Origin: Planctomycetota bacterium
GTDB lineage: Bacteria > Planctomycetota > PUPC01 > JACPCR01
Length of the DNA: 28,997 nucleotides
Assembly: GCA_030740295.1 (NCBI GenBank)
Contig: JASLXP010000396.1
Span: forward strand, 1-28,997
Direction: 5' to 3'
Part shown: one piece after another, positions 1 through 7,631 of the stretch
How positions within the stretch are numbered: position 1 is the stretch's first letter
How the letters are laid out: each line of letters begins with the position of its first letter
Position numbers and translations under genes: made by a program
The notes under the pieces: generated by a model
Databases searched by the model: none
Told to the model about the DNA's origin: nothing
What the model saw: only the letters and a program-made list of their open reading frames with translations

Positions 1-1
1 C

Positions 2-436
2 ATTCGCGTTCCTGCGATCATCAGATGGCCGGCAGGATTTGAGGGCGGCAGAAAGGCCCAAGAGATGTTCAGCCTGGCCGATATCGTTCCAACCGCGCTT
101 TCGGCCGCGGGCATCGATGAAACAGGCGATTGCGACGGCATCGATGCCTTACCGATGCTCCGTGGAGAAGGCCCCGTTCGAATGGACGTCCTCATCGAAT
201 GCATCGACGACCCAAATGGGCTCCGGTTGAAGACTCTGGTCACGGCGAATCGCAAACTCACCTGGTACTGCGGCAAGGAGTACGGCGAGCTGTACGACCT
301 CGAGAAAGATCCAGGTGAGAAAAAGAACCTCTGGTCGGATGCCGCGCACGCATCAGAGCGATCGAATCTGATGGGCCGGATGATGGACTACCTCGAGGCC
401 CTGGAATCAAGATCTGAGAGGTATTCATACGCCTGA
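2..436 (+). CDS. Sulfatase, C-terminal part (5' end outside window)
   Basis: The frame is open from the first bases of the window to TGA at 434-436, so this is the last 144 residues of a longer protein. The visible part starts with a sulfatase-type strand (VPAIIRWPAGF), followed by SLADIVPTALSAAGI. This is the usual C-terminal region of arylsulfatases, where the sequence SxxDixPTxxxxAGI is typical. The end carries GELYDLEKDPGEKKNLW, the 'ELYDLxxDPxExxNL' tail of the family. The catalytic Cys/Ser-x-Pro-x-Arg site would lie upstream of the window, so substrate and activity cannot be judged. Sulfatases of this type usually act outside the cytoplasm on sulfated polysaccharides. No partner gene is visible downstream. 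The family call is firm, the specificity unknown. Confidence 0.9.
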   Translation: MRVPAIIRWPAGFEGGRKAQEMFSLADIVPTALSAAGIDETGDCDGIDALPMLRGEGPVRMDVLIECIDDPNGLRLKTLVTANRKLTWYCGKEYGELYDLEKDPGEKKNLWSDAAHASERSNLMGRMMDYLEALESRSERYSYA

Positions 437-853
437 GCAGGAAGCTCCGGCCGCGTGTCCGCCGGTGATGCGCCAGGGGCGAAGCCCCGGTCGTTTGCCT
501 CGCCCAGCCCAACGGGCTGGGATTAGAGAAGGATTGCCATTCAGGGGCAACGCCCCGTCCATTTACCGCAGGTGATTGCTGCAAATGGTCGGGGCGTTGC
601 CCCTTTGGTTGTCCTTCATTACTTCCCCGCCCGATGGGCTGGGCTAGGAAAACGACCGGGGCTTTGCCCCTGAAATCCGTAAGGCCCTCCCCCGTCTTGA
701 CCTACCAGTCGAATCCTTGAACCTGAATGACGATCTTAGAATGGGAGCAAGAACATTGTGGTTTGAGGCAGGACTGTTGCCTTAGATTCGTAGGAATCAG
801 ACCATCACGAACTCGAAAGAAGAGGCGGAGTATGACGCATCACGTGGTTCCTA
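437..853. other. Gene-poor interval with nested palindromes
   Basis: About 417 bases between the sulfatase stop and the convergent PPOX gene. Its first half is the palindromic repeat at 474-672. The remainder (673-853) contains only very short frames. I see no tRNA, convincing promoter or terminator with a T-tract. Confidence 0.6.
474..672. repeat. Nested palindromic repeat (REP-like)
   Basis: Three inverted repeats are nested. The outer arms at 474-496 and 649-672 are complementary with one mismatch (core CAGGGGC[G/A]AAGCCCCGGTCG). The inner arms at 542-564 and 584-605 are complementary with one mismatch (core GGGGCAACGCCCC). Between them lies a self-complementary CCCAGCCCAACGGGCTGGG at 503-521, with a partial relative around 627-645. 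The single strand could fold into a long branched hairpin. No open frame is carried. The shape matches intergenic palindromes that occur in many copies in some genomes, but copy number cannot be seen here. Confidence 0.8.
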
Positions 854-1297
854 CTAAACCGGCACTTCGTGATACTCGAGGGCCCATTCCTGCATGAAGC
901 GTACGCGGGTTGGCGCGATGCGATAGACGATGAGCTCCGGATTGTCGATGCTCCCGAGGTAGTTTCGCAGTAGAGGATTTGAATCCCAGATTTCCTGAAG
1001 TATCTCCCGGTCGGTGACCACCTCCGCCTCGCCGGTGATGCGGACCTGGTTATGGCCTTCGTCCATGTAGCAGAGCTCTACTTTTGGATTGGCCGCAATC
1101 TCTTTTGTCTTGTTGTACCTGCGAAGGTTGGCCACATAAACGGTGAATCCGTCCGTCTTGACAGGCGAAACCGGGCGCAGGCGAGGCTGGTCGATATCGA
1201 CGGTCGCCAATTGCGGGAAGCGGTCTGCCTCGATCACTGCGTGCGCGAGCTTGAGGAGTTCCTCCGGCGCCAGTGGTTTCGGAGTTGGCTTTGACAT
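854..1297 (-). CDS. Pyridoxamine 5'-phosphate oxidase-family (FMN-binding split barrel) protein
   Basis: 147 residues, a normal length for single-domain PPOX-fold proteins. The sequence FPQLATVDIDQPRLRPVSP is the typical first strands (xxxLATxxxxxPrxRPV). KTKEIAANPKVELCY is the helix before the central strand, and NQVRITGEAEVV is the next strand pair. The fold binds FMN or F420 at a dimer interface. Such small members are often called general stress protein 26-like, and the real substrate is unknown. The ATG at 1297 lies only three bases after the ftsY stop and has GAGGA eight bases upstream, so it is probably translated from the ribH-nusB-ftsY transcript. No ferredoxin- or heme-linked extension is present. 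Confidence 0.85.
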   Translation of the reverse strand: MSKPTPKPLAPEELLKLAHAVIEADRFPQLATVDIDQPRLRPVSPVKTDGFTVYVANLRRYNKTKEIAANPKVELCYMDEGHNQVRITGEAEVVTDREILQEIWDSNPLLRNYLGSIDNPELIVYRIAPTRVRFMQEWALEYHEVPV

Positions 1298-1300
1298 GGG

Positions 1301-2203
1301 CTATTCCTCGAAAAGGGCTTCCACAAAAGCGTCGCCATCGAAGGGCTCCAAATCCTCCATCTTTTCGCCGAGACCGATGAATTTCACCGGCAGATTCAAC
1401 TGGGTGTAAATGGGCAGGACCATGCCGCCCTTGGCGGTGCCGTCGAGCTTGGCCAGAATCACGCCATCGAGGCCGACCACGTCTTTGAAGGTCTTGGCCT
1501 GGTTCAGTGCGTTCTGGCCGGTGGTGGCGTCGAGAACGATTAACGTTTCATGGGGTGCGTCCGGAAGTTTCTTCTTTATCACCCGCACTATCTTGTCGAG
1601 CTCTCGCATGAGCGGCTCTTTGGTGTGCAGTCGTCCGGCGGTATCGATGATCAGGGCATCCATCCCGCGGCTTACCGCGGCTTCAGTCGCGTCGTAAGCG
1701 ACCGCGGCGGGATCGGAGCCGGGCTGATGCTTCACGATGTCGACATCGAGCCGCTCCGCCCAGATCTGCAACTGGTCGACCGCGGCCGCGCGGAAGGTAT
1801 CGCAGGCCCCAAGCAGAACCTTGTTGTCATCATCCAGAAAACGTTTTGCGAGCTTCGCAATTGAAGTGGTCTTTCCGGAACCGTTCACTCCAACGATGAG
1901 GATGACGGTCGGCGGCTGCGGCGCGATATTGACTGCGGTGTCCATCGTTCGAAGGGCTTCCTTCATCTGATCTTTTAGAAAATCCTTGAGCTGATCGGTG
2001 TCTTCGAGCTCTTTGTTTTCGTAGGCATCGCGCGCTTTGTCGAAAAGCTGTTCTGCGTAATCGGTGCCGATATCGGCGGTGTAGAGGAGCTCCTCCATTT
2101 CTTCGATGACGTCGTCATCGAGTTTACGCTTGAGGCCGAACATGCTTGAAAGCTTGTCGCGGGTCCGGCGCAGCCCGTCTTTAATTCGGCTGAACAATGC
2201 CAT
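1301..2203 (-). CDS. ftsY: Signal recognition particle receptor FtsY
   Basis: 300 residues. An N domain (about residues 1-85, four-helix bundle) is followed by the SRP-type GTPase (G) domain. Visible motifs are the P-loop GVNGSGKTT (105-113), DTFRAAAVDQL (135-145), DTAGR (187-191), AKLDGTAKGG (251-260, the TKLDG position with A for T) and the closing GLGEKMEDLEPF. These separate FtsY from Ffh, and no M domain is present. The protein receives ribosome-bound SRP at the membrane. It lacks the long acidic A domain of E. coli FtsY, as in many other bacteria. Its N-terminal MALFSRIKDGLRRTRDKL is amphipathic and could serve membrane contact. It lies 37 bases downstream of nusB and directly upstream of the PPOX gene. 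Confidence 0.97.
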   Translation of the reverse strand: MALFSRIKDGLRRTRDKLSSMFGLKRKLDDDVIEEMEELLYTADIGTDYAEQLFDKARDAYENKELEDTDQLKDFLKDQMKEALRTMDTAVNIAPQPPTVILIVGVNGSGKTTSIAKLAKRFLDDDNKVLLGACDTFRAAAVDQLQIWAERLDVDIVKHQPGSDPAAVAYDATEAAVSRGMDALIIDTAGRLHTKEPLMRELDKIVRVIKKKLPDAPHETLIVLDATTGQNALNQAKTFKDVVGLDGVILAKLDGTAKGGMVLPIYTQLNLPVKFIGLGEKMEDLEPFDGDAFVEALFEE

Positions 2204-2240
2204 GAATATTCTCGTGGAGATTTGGTGGCCGCGTTGCAGC

Positions 2241-2660
2241 TCAGGAATCTGATTCGCCTGAGAGCTCTCTCTTTATCCGGTCAAGGATTCCGTTGATGAA
2301 TGCCCCCGAGCTGGCAGTGCTGAATCTTTTGCCGAGCTCGACGCCTTCGTTGATGGTGACTTTGGGCGGGACGTCCTCGAGATACTTCAGCTCGTACACG
2401 GCCAGGCGAAGGATGTTTCTGTCCAGCACGGCCATGCGATGAATGTCCCAGTTCTCGGCTACCTCTTTGATGGAGGCATCGATTTCGTCCAGCCTGGCCC
2501 GGCATCCCACGACCAAGTCACGGGCAAAATTGAACATCCCGGTATCGTCTGATTCCTTCTCCAGGAATTGGTCGATTTCAGTGTCCGCAAGGTCTTTGCG
2601 GAGGTCTATCTGATAGAGGGCTTGAAGTGCCAGCTCCCTCGCGCGTGTTCGCTTTCTCAA
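2241..2660 (-). CDS. nusB: Transcription antitermination factor NusB
   Basis: I place the start at TTG (2658-2660), giving 139 residues, the normal NusB length. GGGAG lies six bases upstream (2667-2671), and the protein then begins LRKRTRARELALQALYQ, the usual NusB N-terminus. An upstream in-frame ATG at 2786 would add 42 residues with no family resemblance and would overlap ribH, so I reject it. Further family marks are NWDIHRMAVLDRNILRLAVYEL and a C-terminal INEGVELGKRFSTASSGAFINGIL. NusB binds boxA RNA with NusE (S10) in rRNA antitermination. It follows ribH and precedes ftsY, and ribH-nusB is a widely conserved pair. Confidence 0.95.
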   Translation of the reverse strand: MRKRTRARELALQALYQIDLRKDLADTEIDQFLEKESDDTGMFNFARDLVVGCRARLDEIDASIKEVAENWDIHRMAVLDRNILRLAVYELKYLEDVPPKVTINEGVELGKRFSTASSGAFINGILDRIKRELSGESDS

Positions 2661-2751
2661 AGGTAACTCCCAATAAATAACCTGACTCGTCGCGGATCGA
2701 CGAGACAACGTTTTCGTTTGTTTTCGATTGAAACCGCGCTGAATGCACGTT

Positions 2752-3219
2752 TCACGGAAGCTTATCGAGTAAATTCGCCATCTCAATTGCGGTCAGAGCC
2801 GCTTCTCCACCACGATTGCCGAGACGGGCACCGGCGCGGTCGATGGCCTGTTCAAGGTTCTCGGTGGTGATGACTCCAAAGATAATCGGCACACCTGTTT
2901 CAAGTGCCACATTCCCGATGCCTTTGGCAGATTCGCCCGCCACAAAATCATAATGCGAGGTCTGGCCGCGGATGACCGCGCCCAGGCAGACAACGGCAGC
3001 ATACTTTCCGCCGGCAGCCATTTTCTTCGCCACCACCGGTATCTCGAATGAGCCCGGCACCCACGCAATATCAATATCGTCCGCGGCAACTTCGTGCTTC
3101 AGAAAAATGGTTTGAGCGGAATCGAGCAGTTTGCCCGTGATGAACTCATTGAATCGGCTGACGACAATTGCGAACTTTTTGCCCTTGCCACTGAGCTCGC
3201 CTTCGATGATGTTGGCCAT
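2752..3219 (-). CDS. ribH: 6,7-dimethyl-8-ribityllumazine synthase
   Basis: 155 residues, full length for the family. It condenses 5-amino-6-ribitylamino-uracil with 3,4-dihydroxy-2-butanone 4-phosphate, the penultimate step of riboflavin synthesis, usually as an icosahedral or pentameric assembly. Motifs: [20 protein letters not shown] near the start, [10 protein letters not shown] (substrate loop), [14 protein letters not shown] with the catalytic His, [16 protein letters not shown], and [16 protein letters not shown] at the end. The ATG at 3219 has AGGAG eight bases upstream. It is the first gene of the minus-strand ribH-nusB-ftsY-PPOX run. I looked for an FMN riboswitch ahead of it and saw none. 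Confidence 0.97.
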   Translation of the reverse strand: MANIIEGELSGKGKKFAIVVSRFNEFITGKLLDSAQTIFLKHEVAADDIDIAWVPGSFEIPVVAKKMAAGGKYAAVVCLGAVIRGQTSHYDFVAGESAKGIGNVALETGVPIIFGVITTENLEQAIDRAGARLGNRGGEAALTAIEMANLLDKLP

Positions 3220-3543
3220 TGGTTTGTCTCCTGTGCTGCCAAAGGGTGGCGAATGTTACCGATTCCCCGGGGCACTACCAACCTGTATTGAATGGTTGCG
3301 GTGATAAGAGGAGATTAATGGCCCTGACCGGTAACGGCCCTCTTTGACAGGTTACCGGGCCACCGTACGATCCAGGATCTTCGAGCTTCTGGTCTCTTAA
3401 GCCCTTGATCCTTGGCACGTCAGTTGGGGAGGGCGAGTCAGGATCTTCTCGCCGCGGAGCGCCGAGACCACATCTGACTTTCGGGCCCGCCATCCCGGAA
3501 CCTGCAAACCCGTAAATGCGTCCTATTTCCAGGAAGATGCATC
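3220..3543. other. Divergent intergenic region between ribH and the ECF sigma gene
   Basis: 324 bases that must hold promoters for both directions. The right end carries an ECF-type promoter (3497-3523, listed separately). A short inverted repeat CCGGTAAC / GTTACCGG (3328-3335 and 3351-3358, 15-base loop) sits in the middle. It has no T-tract, so it is more likely an operator-like site than a terminator. No protein with family resemblance is encoded. Confidence 0.5.
3497..3523 (+). promoter_or_regulatory. ECF-sigma-type promoter ahead of the sigma gene
   Basis: GGAACC (3497-3502) and CGTCC (3519-3523) are separated by 16 bases. This is the usual layout of group IV sigma promoters (GGAAC near -35, CGTC near -10). 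Transcription would start near 3530, leaving a very short leader with AGGAAG at 3531-3536 and the TTG start at 3544. The position suggests the sigma factor controls its own gene. Confidence 0.6.
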
Positions 3544-4134
3544 TTGGCCGACAAAAGTGACGAAATACTTATACAGCAGACACTTAAAGGCGAACTGGAG
3601 GCTTTTGACGAGCTTGTCCGGAGGTATCAGGACCGCGTCTTCAACCTGCTTTGCAGGCTTTGCCATAATGAACACGACGCGGAAGACCTTGCGCAGGGCG
3701 TGTTTATCAAGGTTTATGATTCGCTCTCAGAGTTTCGGGGAAGCTCCGGCTTCTACACTTGGCTATACAGAATTGCGACCAATGCTTACTACAGCCACTT
3801 CCGGCATTCCAAGACCCGCAAAGTCATCAAGACCGTCCCATTGGAGGTCGGTGCACGAGGGGAGAGCTCCGTTGGAGTTCCTCCTTCGGGCGAGTTCTCG
3901 CCGGACAGTATTGCATCAAGCAGGGAGACCTTTGAAATTATTCAGGAGGCCATCGATTCGCTCAGCGAAGACTACCGGGTGGTCGTTGTCCTCCGCCACA
4001 TTGAACAGATGGAATGCCAGCACATTGCCGAAGTCCTCGAATGGCCTGTCGGCACGGTCAAATCTCGACTGCATCGTGCCCGCAACGAACTAAAAGCTAA
4101 ACTGCGGGAAATGCTGCCCGGTTTTGAGCTCTAA
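3544..4134 (+). CDS. RNA polymerase ECF (RpoE-like) sigma factor
   Basis: 196 residues with the two domains of group IV sigma factors. Region 2 covers about residues 20-92 (RRYQDRVFNLLCRLCHNEHDAEDL; FYTWLYRIATNAYYSHFR). Region 4 covers about 140-192 (SLSEDYRVVVVLRHIEQM; the helix-turn-helix IAEVLEWPVGTVKSRLHRAR). A linker of about 45 residues joins them, and region 3 is absent. I start at TTG 3544 because AGGAAG lies seven bases upstream and the frame then begins MADKSDEILIQQTLKG, the expected N-terminus. The nearby ATG at 3537 is out of frame. The TAA stop is one base before the ATG of the anti-sigma-like gene, so the two are translated together. Confidence 0.95.
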   Translation: MADKSDEILIQQTLKGELEAFDELVRRYQDRVFNLLCRLCHNEHDAEDLAQGVFIKVYDSLSEFRGSSGFYTWLYRIATNAYYSHFRHSKTRKVIKTVPLEVGARGESSVGVPPSGEFSPDSIASSRETFEIIQEAIDSLSEDYRVVVVLRHIEQMECQHIAEVLEWPVGTVKSRLHRARNELKAKLREMLPGFEL

Positions 4135-4135
4135 C

Positions 4136-5023
4136 ATGAACACCGAACGAGCAGAAGAACTTCACTCACAAAAGATCGACGGCCCGCTCAACGCCGAAGA
4201 AGAAGCGGAGCTTGAGGCGTTGATGAAGGATGCCGACTGCCGCCGTGAAGCGGCCGGGCTTGACAGGGCGGCCGAGCTCGTGGAGAGCCTGCCCAAGATG
4301 AAAGCGCCACCGGAACTGGCCGGCGCCATTCAGCAGCAGATTCGCGAACAGGGCTCTCCCAACATCAGTCAACCCAATTGGGTGCTCGGATGGATTGCTG
4401 CAGGCATCGCCGCGTTGCTCGCCATCGTCCTTCTGGCCAGCCGGGATCCTGCAGGCTCAAGCAAGCAGACCGAGTTGGCGGGACACGAGAAAAAGAACTC
4501 GGCCACTGGCTCGAAAAGCAAAGGGCAGAATGAGGACTCGATCGCACAGCCCGGTGAAGACCCGGACAACATGGCAGCGCAGTTGAGAGAACCATTCCAT
4601 GCAGACATACCCAACGCGCCCAATGTCGAAGCACATTCCAACACCTCCCCGCGGCGATTCGAGTCCGGACGGCTGTACATTGGCCCGCGCAGTCAGTTCC
4701 GCGTGAATGAAGGGGAAAGCCTCTCACCGGAACATGAAAATTCGCAAAGTCTGTCTGACCCGCACGTCGAAATCCTTGCCAAGTCGGGCTCTGTTTCAGG
4801 TGTCAAACTGCAGTCCATCCTTGCGAATGTCGGAGCGACTTTCACTTACTCGAGAACGGAAGACTCGTTTACCTTCGTCGCGGTCGTCAGCCGGAACAAG
4901 GTTTCCGAAGTGGTGGAGCGGATCGAACGATCCGAATCTCTCGAATTGAAAAAGCGGCGTCACATCCCTAATGGCAAATCCAGGACACCAACCACCTTGG
5001 TGTTGCGGCTGAACTTGAGGTGA
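4136..5023 (+). CDS. Probable membrane-anchored anti-sigma factor
   Basis: 295 residues from ATG 4136, one base after the sigma stop; a TTG twelve bases earlier is possible but lies inside the sigma gene. Residues 1-80 are cytoplasmic and helical, with an anti-sigma-like opening (HSQKIDGPLNAEEEAELEAL, then LVESLPKMKAPPELAGAI). One membrane segment (about 82-102, WVLGWIAAGIAALLAIVLLA) follows. Beyond it come a polar, low-complexity stretch and a C-terminal domain of about 80 residues (VEILAKSGSVSGVKLQSILA to LVLRLNLR). The zinc anti-sigma signature HxxxCxxC is absent, and only one cysteine (Cys35) is visible. The role is inferred from position, topology and the N-terminal pattern; no catalytic function is visible. 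It ends three bases before the stop of the convergent MauE-like gene. Confidence 0.75.
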   Translation: MNTERAEELHSQKIDGPLNAEEEAELEALMKDADCRREAAGLDRAAELVESLPKMKAPPELAGAIQQQIREQGSPNISQPNWVLGWIAAGIAALLAIVLLASRDPAGSSKQTELAGHEKKNSATGSKSKGQNEDSIAQPGEDPDNMAAQLREPFHADIPNAPNVEAHSNTSPRRFESGRLYIGPRSQFRVNEGESLSPEHENSQSLSDPHVEILAKSGSVSGVKLQSILANVGATFTYSRTEDSFTFVAVVSRNKVSEVVERIERSESLELKKRRHIPNGKSRTPTTLVLRLNLR

Positions 5024-5026
5024 TCC

Positions 5027-5518
5027 TCATCCCTCTTGCGTGTCAACTTCTTCAGGCTTGCGTCCCTTGAAAGCTGGTATCGCTGCCAGCACGGTCACTA
5101 TCAACAGCAGCAGGTTTTTCCAGAAGACCGCGAGCCCGACCACCGTCTCTTTCGGAAAGCCAAGGCAGCCACACCCCAGGCCGAGGGATTCGCCCCAGTG
5201 CATCGCCAGCACGAATACAAAGAGCCCGTTGAGTAGAAAAGCCACCACCACGGTAATCCGCGAAAACAGACCGAACAGTGCGCAGATGGCGACCGAATAC
5301 TCTGTCCCAACGATCCCGTAGATCACAAGAATCGGCATCAAGCCATCCAGTTTGATCGGCAGATTCTGAAACTGATTGACGACCTGCAGAAAGAACAGCG
5401 GGTCGAGATTCTTAATGAAGGCAGATAAGGAAAAAATCAGAGCCAGAGCCAATCGCGGCAAATCGGCCGGTCCGCGATAGTAGGTCTTCTTATCAAGCAA
5501 TCTCTCGACCAGGCTCAT
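5027..5518 (-). CDS. MauE/DoxX-family integral membrane protein
   Basis: 163 residues from ATG 5518. An upstream in-frame ATG at 5662 would add 48 residues without family features and would overlap the neighbouring gene's stop, so I do not use it. There are four membrane segments: LPRLALALIFSLSAFIKNLDP, LMPILVIYGIVGTEYSVAICALF, ITVVVAFLLNGLFVFVLAM and AVFWKNLLLLIVTVLAAIPAF. Between segments 3 and 4 lies GLGCGCLGFPKETV. The Cys-Gly-Cys-(L/F)-Gly loop is typical of MauE-like members of the DoxX superfamily, which are linked to thiol or quinone redox work. Substrate and partner are unknown. The gene lies 140 bases after the end of the acidic unknown gene on the same strand. Confidence 0.8.
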   Translation of the reverse strand: MSLVERLLDKKTYYRGPADLPRLALALIFSLSAFIKNLDPLFFLQVVNQFQNLPIKLDGLMPILVIYGIVGTEYSVAICALFGLFSRITVVVAFLLNGLFVFVLAMHWGESLGLGCGCLGFPKETVVGLAVFWKNLLLLIVTVLAAIPAFKGRKPEEVDTQEG

Positions 5519-5658
5519 GGTGTCAGGCTTCCGAGGGGAAGGGCGGACCGATAAAAAATGGAGGAGTGGGAAGAGGAGTCTCTTCTCGTCACGTCCGGCA
5601 AATGCCTCCCCACCGATTTCCGTCACTCCAGCAATCCATCCCCAACGCTCCCCCTTTC

Positions 5659-6147
5659 TCAATCATCTTCAATCAGCTCTTCAAACGCAGTCGCGTATCC
5701 CTCTACGAGACGCATTGCCTGCTCGCGGAGTTCTCCCTGAAGAGACGCAATATCCGGCATGGCCAGCGGGGTGGCAAAGTAAAAGACTCCTGCCTCGCGA
5801 AAGTGATCGACTGGATGACCCTCCTCGTCTTCGTAACCGGCATCAGCAAGTCCGAGTTCCAAGAACTCATCCATGGGATCTTTGCTGTCTTCGATCAGTT
5901 GTTCTGCATCCTCGTTCGTCGTGCGATCGTCTGATGCGAGGCCAATCCTCAAAACAGAAGTGTCTGGCAAGACGTTCACTTCAAGCCAGAGCTGCGTGTC
6001 CGTGTAGAGCCGCATGGCGAGGCTGTCCCCGTGTTCGCCTTCGCCGTCCACTTTTCTCGTAGTGCCAACCGCGGGCACTCTCTCCCGTGCCGTCCTGGCA
6101 ATCCAATCGCGGAAATCTTCAACTGTTTCCTTTTCAGATTCGGTCAT
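5659..6147 (-). CDS. Unknown acidic protein
   Basis: 162 residues from ATG 6147 (MTESEKETVEDFRDWIARTA). The longer frame from 6339 adds 64 residues of unrelated composition, so I prefer the internal ATG, which follows GGGGAT. The protein is acidic throughout and has no signal peptide or membrane segment. It alternates short strands and helices (LAMRLYTDTQLWLEVNVLPD; VLRIGLASDDRTTNEDAEQL) and ends in an acidic helix (GYATAFEELIEDD). The size and acidity are reminiscent of CesT-type chaperones, but I do not recognise the family and claim no function. It is divergent from the SIS-like gene and upstream of the MauE-like gene, perhaps on the same transcript. Confidence 0.75.
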   Translation of the reverse strand: MTESEKETVEDFRDWIARTARERVPAVGTTRKVDGEGEHGDSLAMRLYTDTQLWLEVNVLPDTSVLRIGLASDDRTTNEDAEQLIEDSKDPMDEFLELGLADAGYEDEEGHPVDHFREAGVFYFATPLAMPDIASLQGELREQAMRLVEGYATAFEELIEDD

Positions 6148-6309
6148 TCTTTTATCCCCAGGAAATTCTCGAACTGTTTTGGCGTGTGGGGCTGAATGTT
6201 TTCGCGTCTGGAGTAAGAGTATATCATCCGGCCTTGCGGCAGCCCCGCAGAACCATGCTGCCAGCGAACCCCAGAGGAAATATGATGATACACAGACCCG
6301 AGCCTTAAG

Positions 6310-7548
6310 GTGCCACGCGATGCGGAAAAGATACAGCATCAGAATCTAACCCAGCTTCAGCCAGCAATGACAGGCGACATCTCCGATCAGTACTTCGCTT
6401 CACTCCAGAACGGCCTGGACGCTGCCGGAATTCTTCTCTCGAGAATGACACTCGCCGCAGAGCAGTCAGCCGATCGCCTTCAGACCGGCGGCAACCTGTT
6501 CATTGCTAGTGTGAGGCCTGATTTTGCGTCCGAAGGAGTCGTGCGGGCTGGTGGCCTGATCATGTTGAAGGAATTTCGGCCTGAAACTGTTCTCACGGAA
6601 AAAGACACCGTCATTCTCGGTTGGACAGAAATCTCGAATCGAGAATTGCAGCTTGCGAAGCAGATTGCTGAGACAGGCGCCCGGATCATCGGGATCGGGC
6701 CCTCTCATAACCAGGATTCTTCAGACAGGATTCGCTCCTGCGTTGGCCAGTGCCTGGACAGCTCACTACCCGTGTCGTGTGAATTAACTGATGCCTTTGC
6801 CGGTTCGCGGTATCCCATGGAATCGCTGCAGAATCTTGCTCTCCTCTGGGTTTTCACGGGAGAACTGGTTGGCGCTCTCACGCGCAGAGGGCTGATGCCA
6901 ACTATGTATCAAAGTGTTCGAGTGCCGGGTTCGCGGCAGCGAAACCTGCCGTACCGGTCACAGAGTTTGCATGTCGACCATGAGGTGCCCCCAATTCCGG
7001 CAGGAGAATTGGGCAGGGCTTACCTGGACGAGCTGGGGCGGATACTCCTGAAGCTGAGGGATGAGGAGTTGCAGGCCATTCAGGAGGTGGCCCGGGCATG
7101 TCTGCGAGTGAAAAACCATGACAAGAAAATCCTCGCGTTCCTCGTCTCCCATTTTCCCGTGTATCAGGCCGGAGCGCCGGGTGACCCGGGTTTCATTGAG
7201 CGGTTGGAGATCGCCGGCGGAGAAGTTCCCACCATCAGGAGACTGCAGCAGAGCATTCGGCATGGGGACCTCTACTTCTTTCTGGGCTACTATCGCCGCC
7301 CTGTCGAAGCCTATCAGGCCGCCCGCAAAGCCGGAGCGGAAATTGTTGAGGTCATCACGGGTGCGGACGGTTCTGACCTTCCCGATCCCCAACCAGACTA
7401 TCGCATCCGGCCGATGTGGCCCTATGGAGACGCCCTGGTTCCCGTTCCTGGTTATGACGTAAAGATCCTGCCGGCTTCCGGCATTGTCCAGTCAGCGATA
7501 TTCTGGGCAGTCAACGCGACTATGGTCGTGGAGAATGCCTCAGGCTGA
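6310..7548 (+). CDS. SIS-domain-like (sugar isomerase-like) protein
   Basis: 412 residues if it starts at GTG 6310; ATG 6367 (residue 20) is an alternative, and neither has a good ribosome binding site. Residues 55-130 resemble a phosphosugar-binding SIS fold: GGNLFIASVRPDFASEGVV, then GGLIMLKEF, then DTVILGWTEISNRELQLAKQ and GARIIGIGPS. Around residues 165-210, ESLQNLALLWVFTGELVGAL and GLMPTMYQSVRVPG resemble the tail of single-domain SIS proteins. A second alpha/beta half (about 240-400) contains DLYFFLGYYRRPVEAYQAAR and AGAEIVEVITG, so the protein may be a double SIS domain. A role in amino-sugar or keto-sugar phosphate chemistry is inferred only from the fold. It is convergent with the nucleotidyltransferase gene. 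Confidence 0.7.
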   Translation: MPRDAEKIQHQNLTQLQPAMTGDISDQYFASLQNGLDAAGILLSRMTLAAEQSADRLQTGGNLFIASVRPDFASEGVVRAGGLIMLKEFRPETVLTEKDTVILGWTEISNRELQLAKQIAETGARIIGIGPSHNQDSSDRIRSCVGQCLDSSLPVSCELTDAFAGSRYPMESLQNLALLWVFTGELVGALTRRGLMPTMYQSVRVPGSRQRNLPYRSQSLHVDHEVPPIPAGELGRAYLDELGRILLKLRDEELQAIQEVARACLRVKNHDKKILAFLVSHFPVYQAGAPGDPGFIERLEIAGGEVPTIRRLQQSIRHGDLYFFLGYYRRPVEAYQAARKAGAEIVEVITGADGSDLPDPQPDYRIRPMWPYGDALVPVPGYDVKILPASGIVQSAIFWAVNATMVVENASG

Positions 7549-7631
7549 ATCCAGCTCTTGGATGATGGATGAAAAAGACATTCTTCATTCCACATCCATC
7601 TCCAATAGAAATATCTGATCCGTCTCTCTCG

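Noticed and set aside
831..895. Short ORF (21 codons) with GGCGGAG upstream
   Set aside because: Too short, overlaps the convergent PPOX gene and has no other support.
2661..2786. Longer NusB start at ATG 2786
   Set aside because: Adds 42 residues unlike NusB and overlaps ribH. TTG 2660 has a good ribosome binding site and gives normal length.
3328..3358. Inverted repeat as a terminator for ribH or the sigma gene
   Set aside because: It lies between divergent genes' 5' ends and no T-tract follows.
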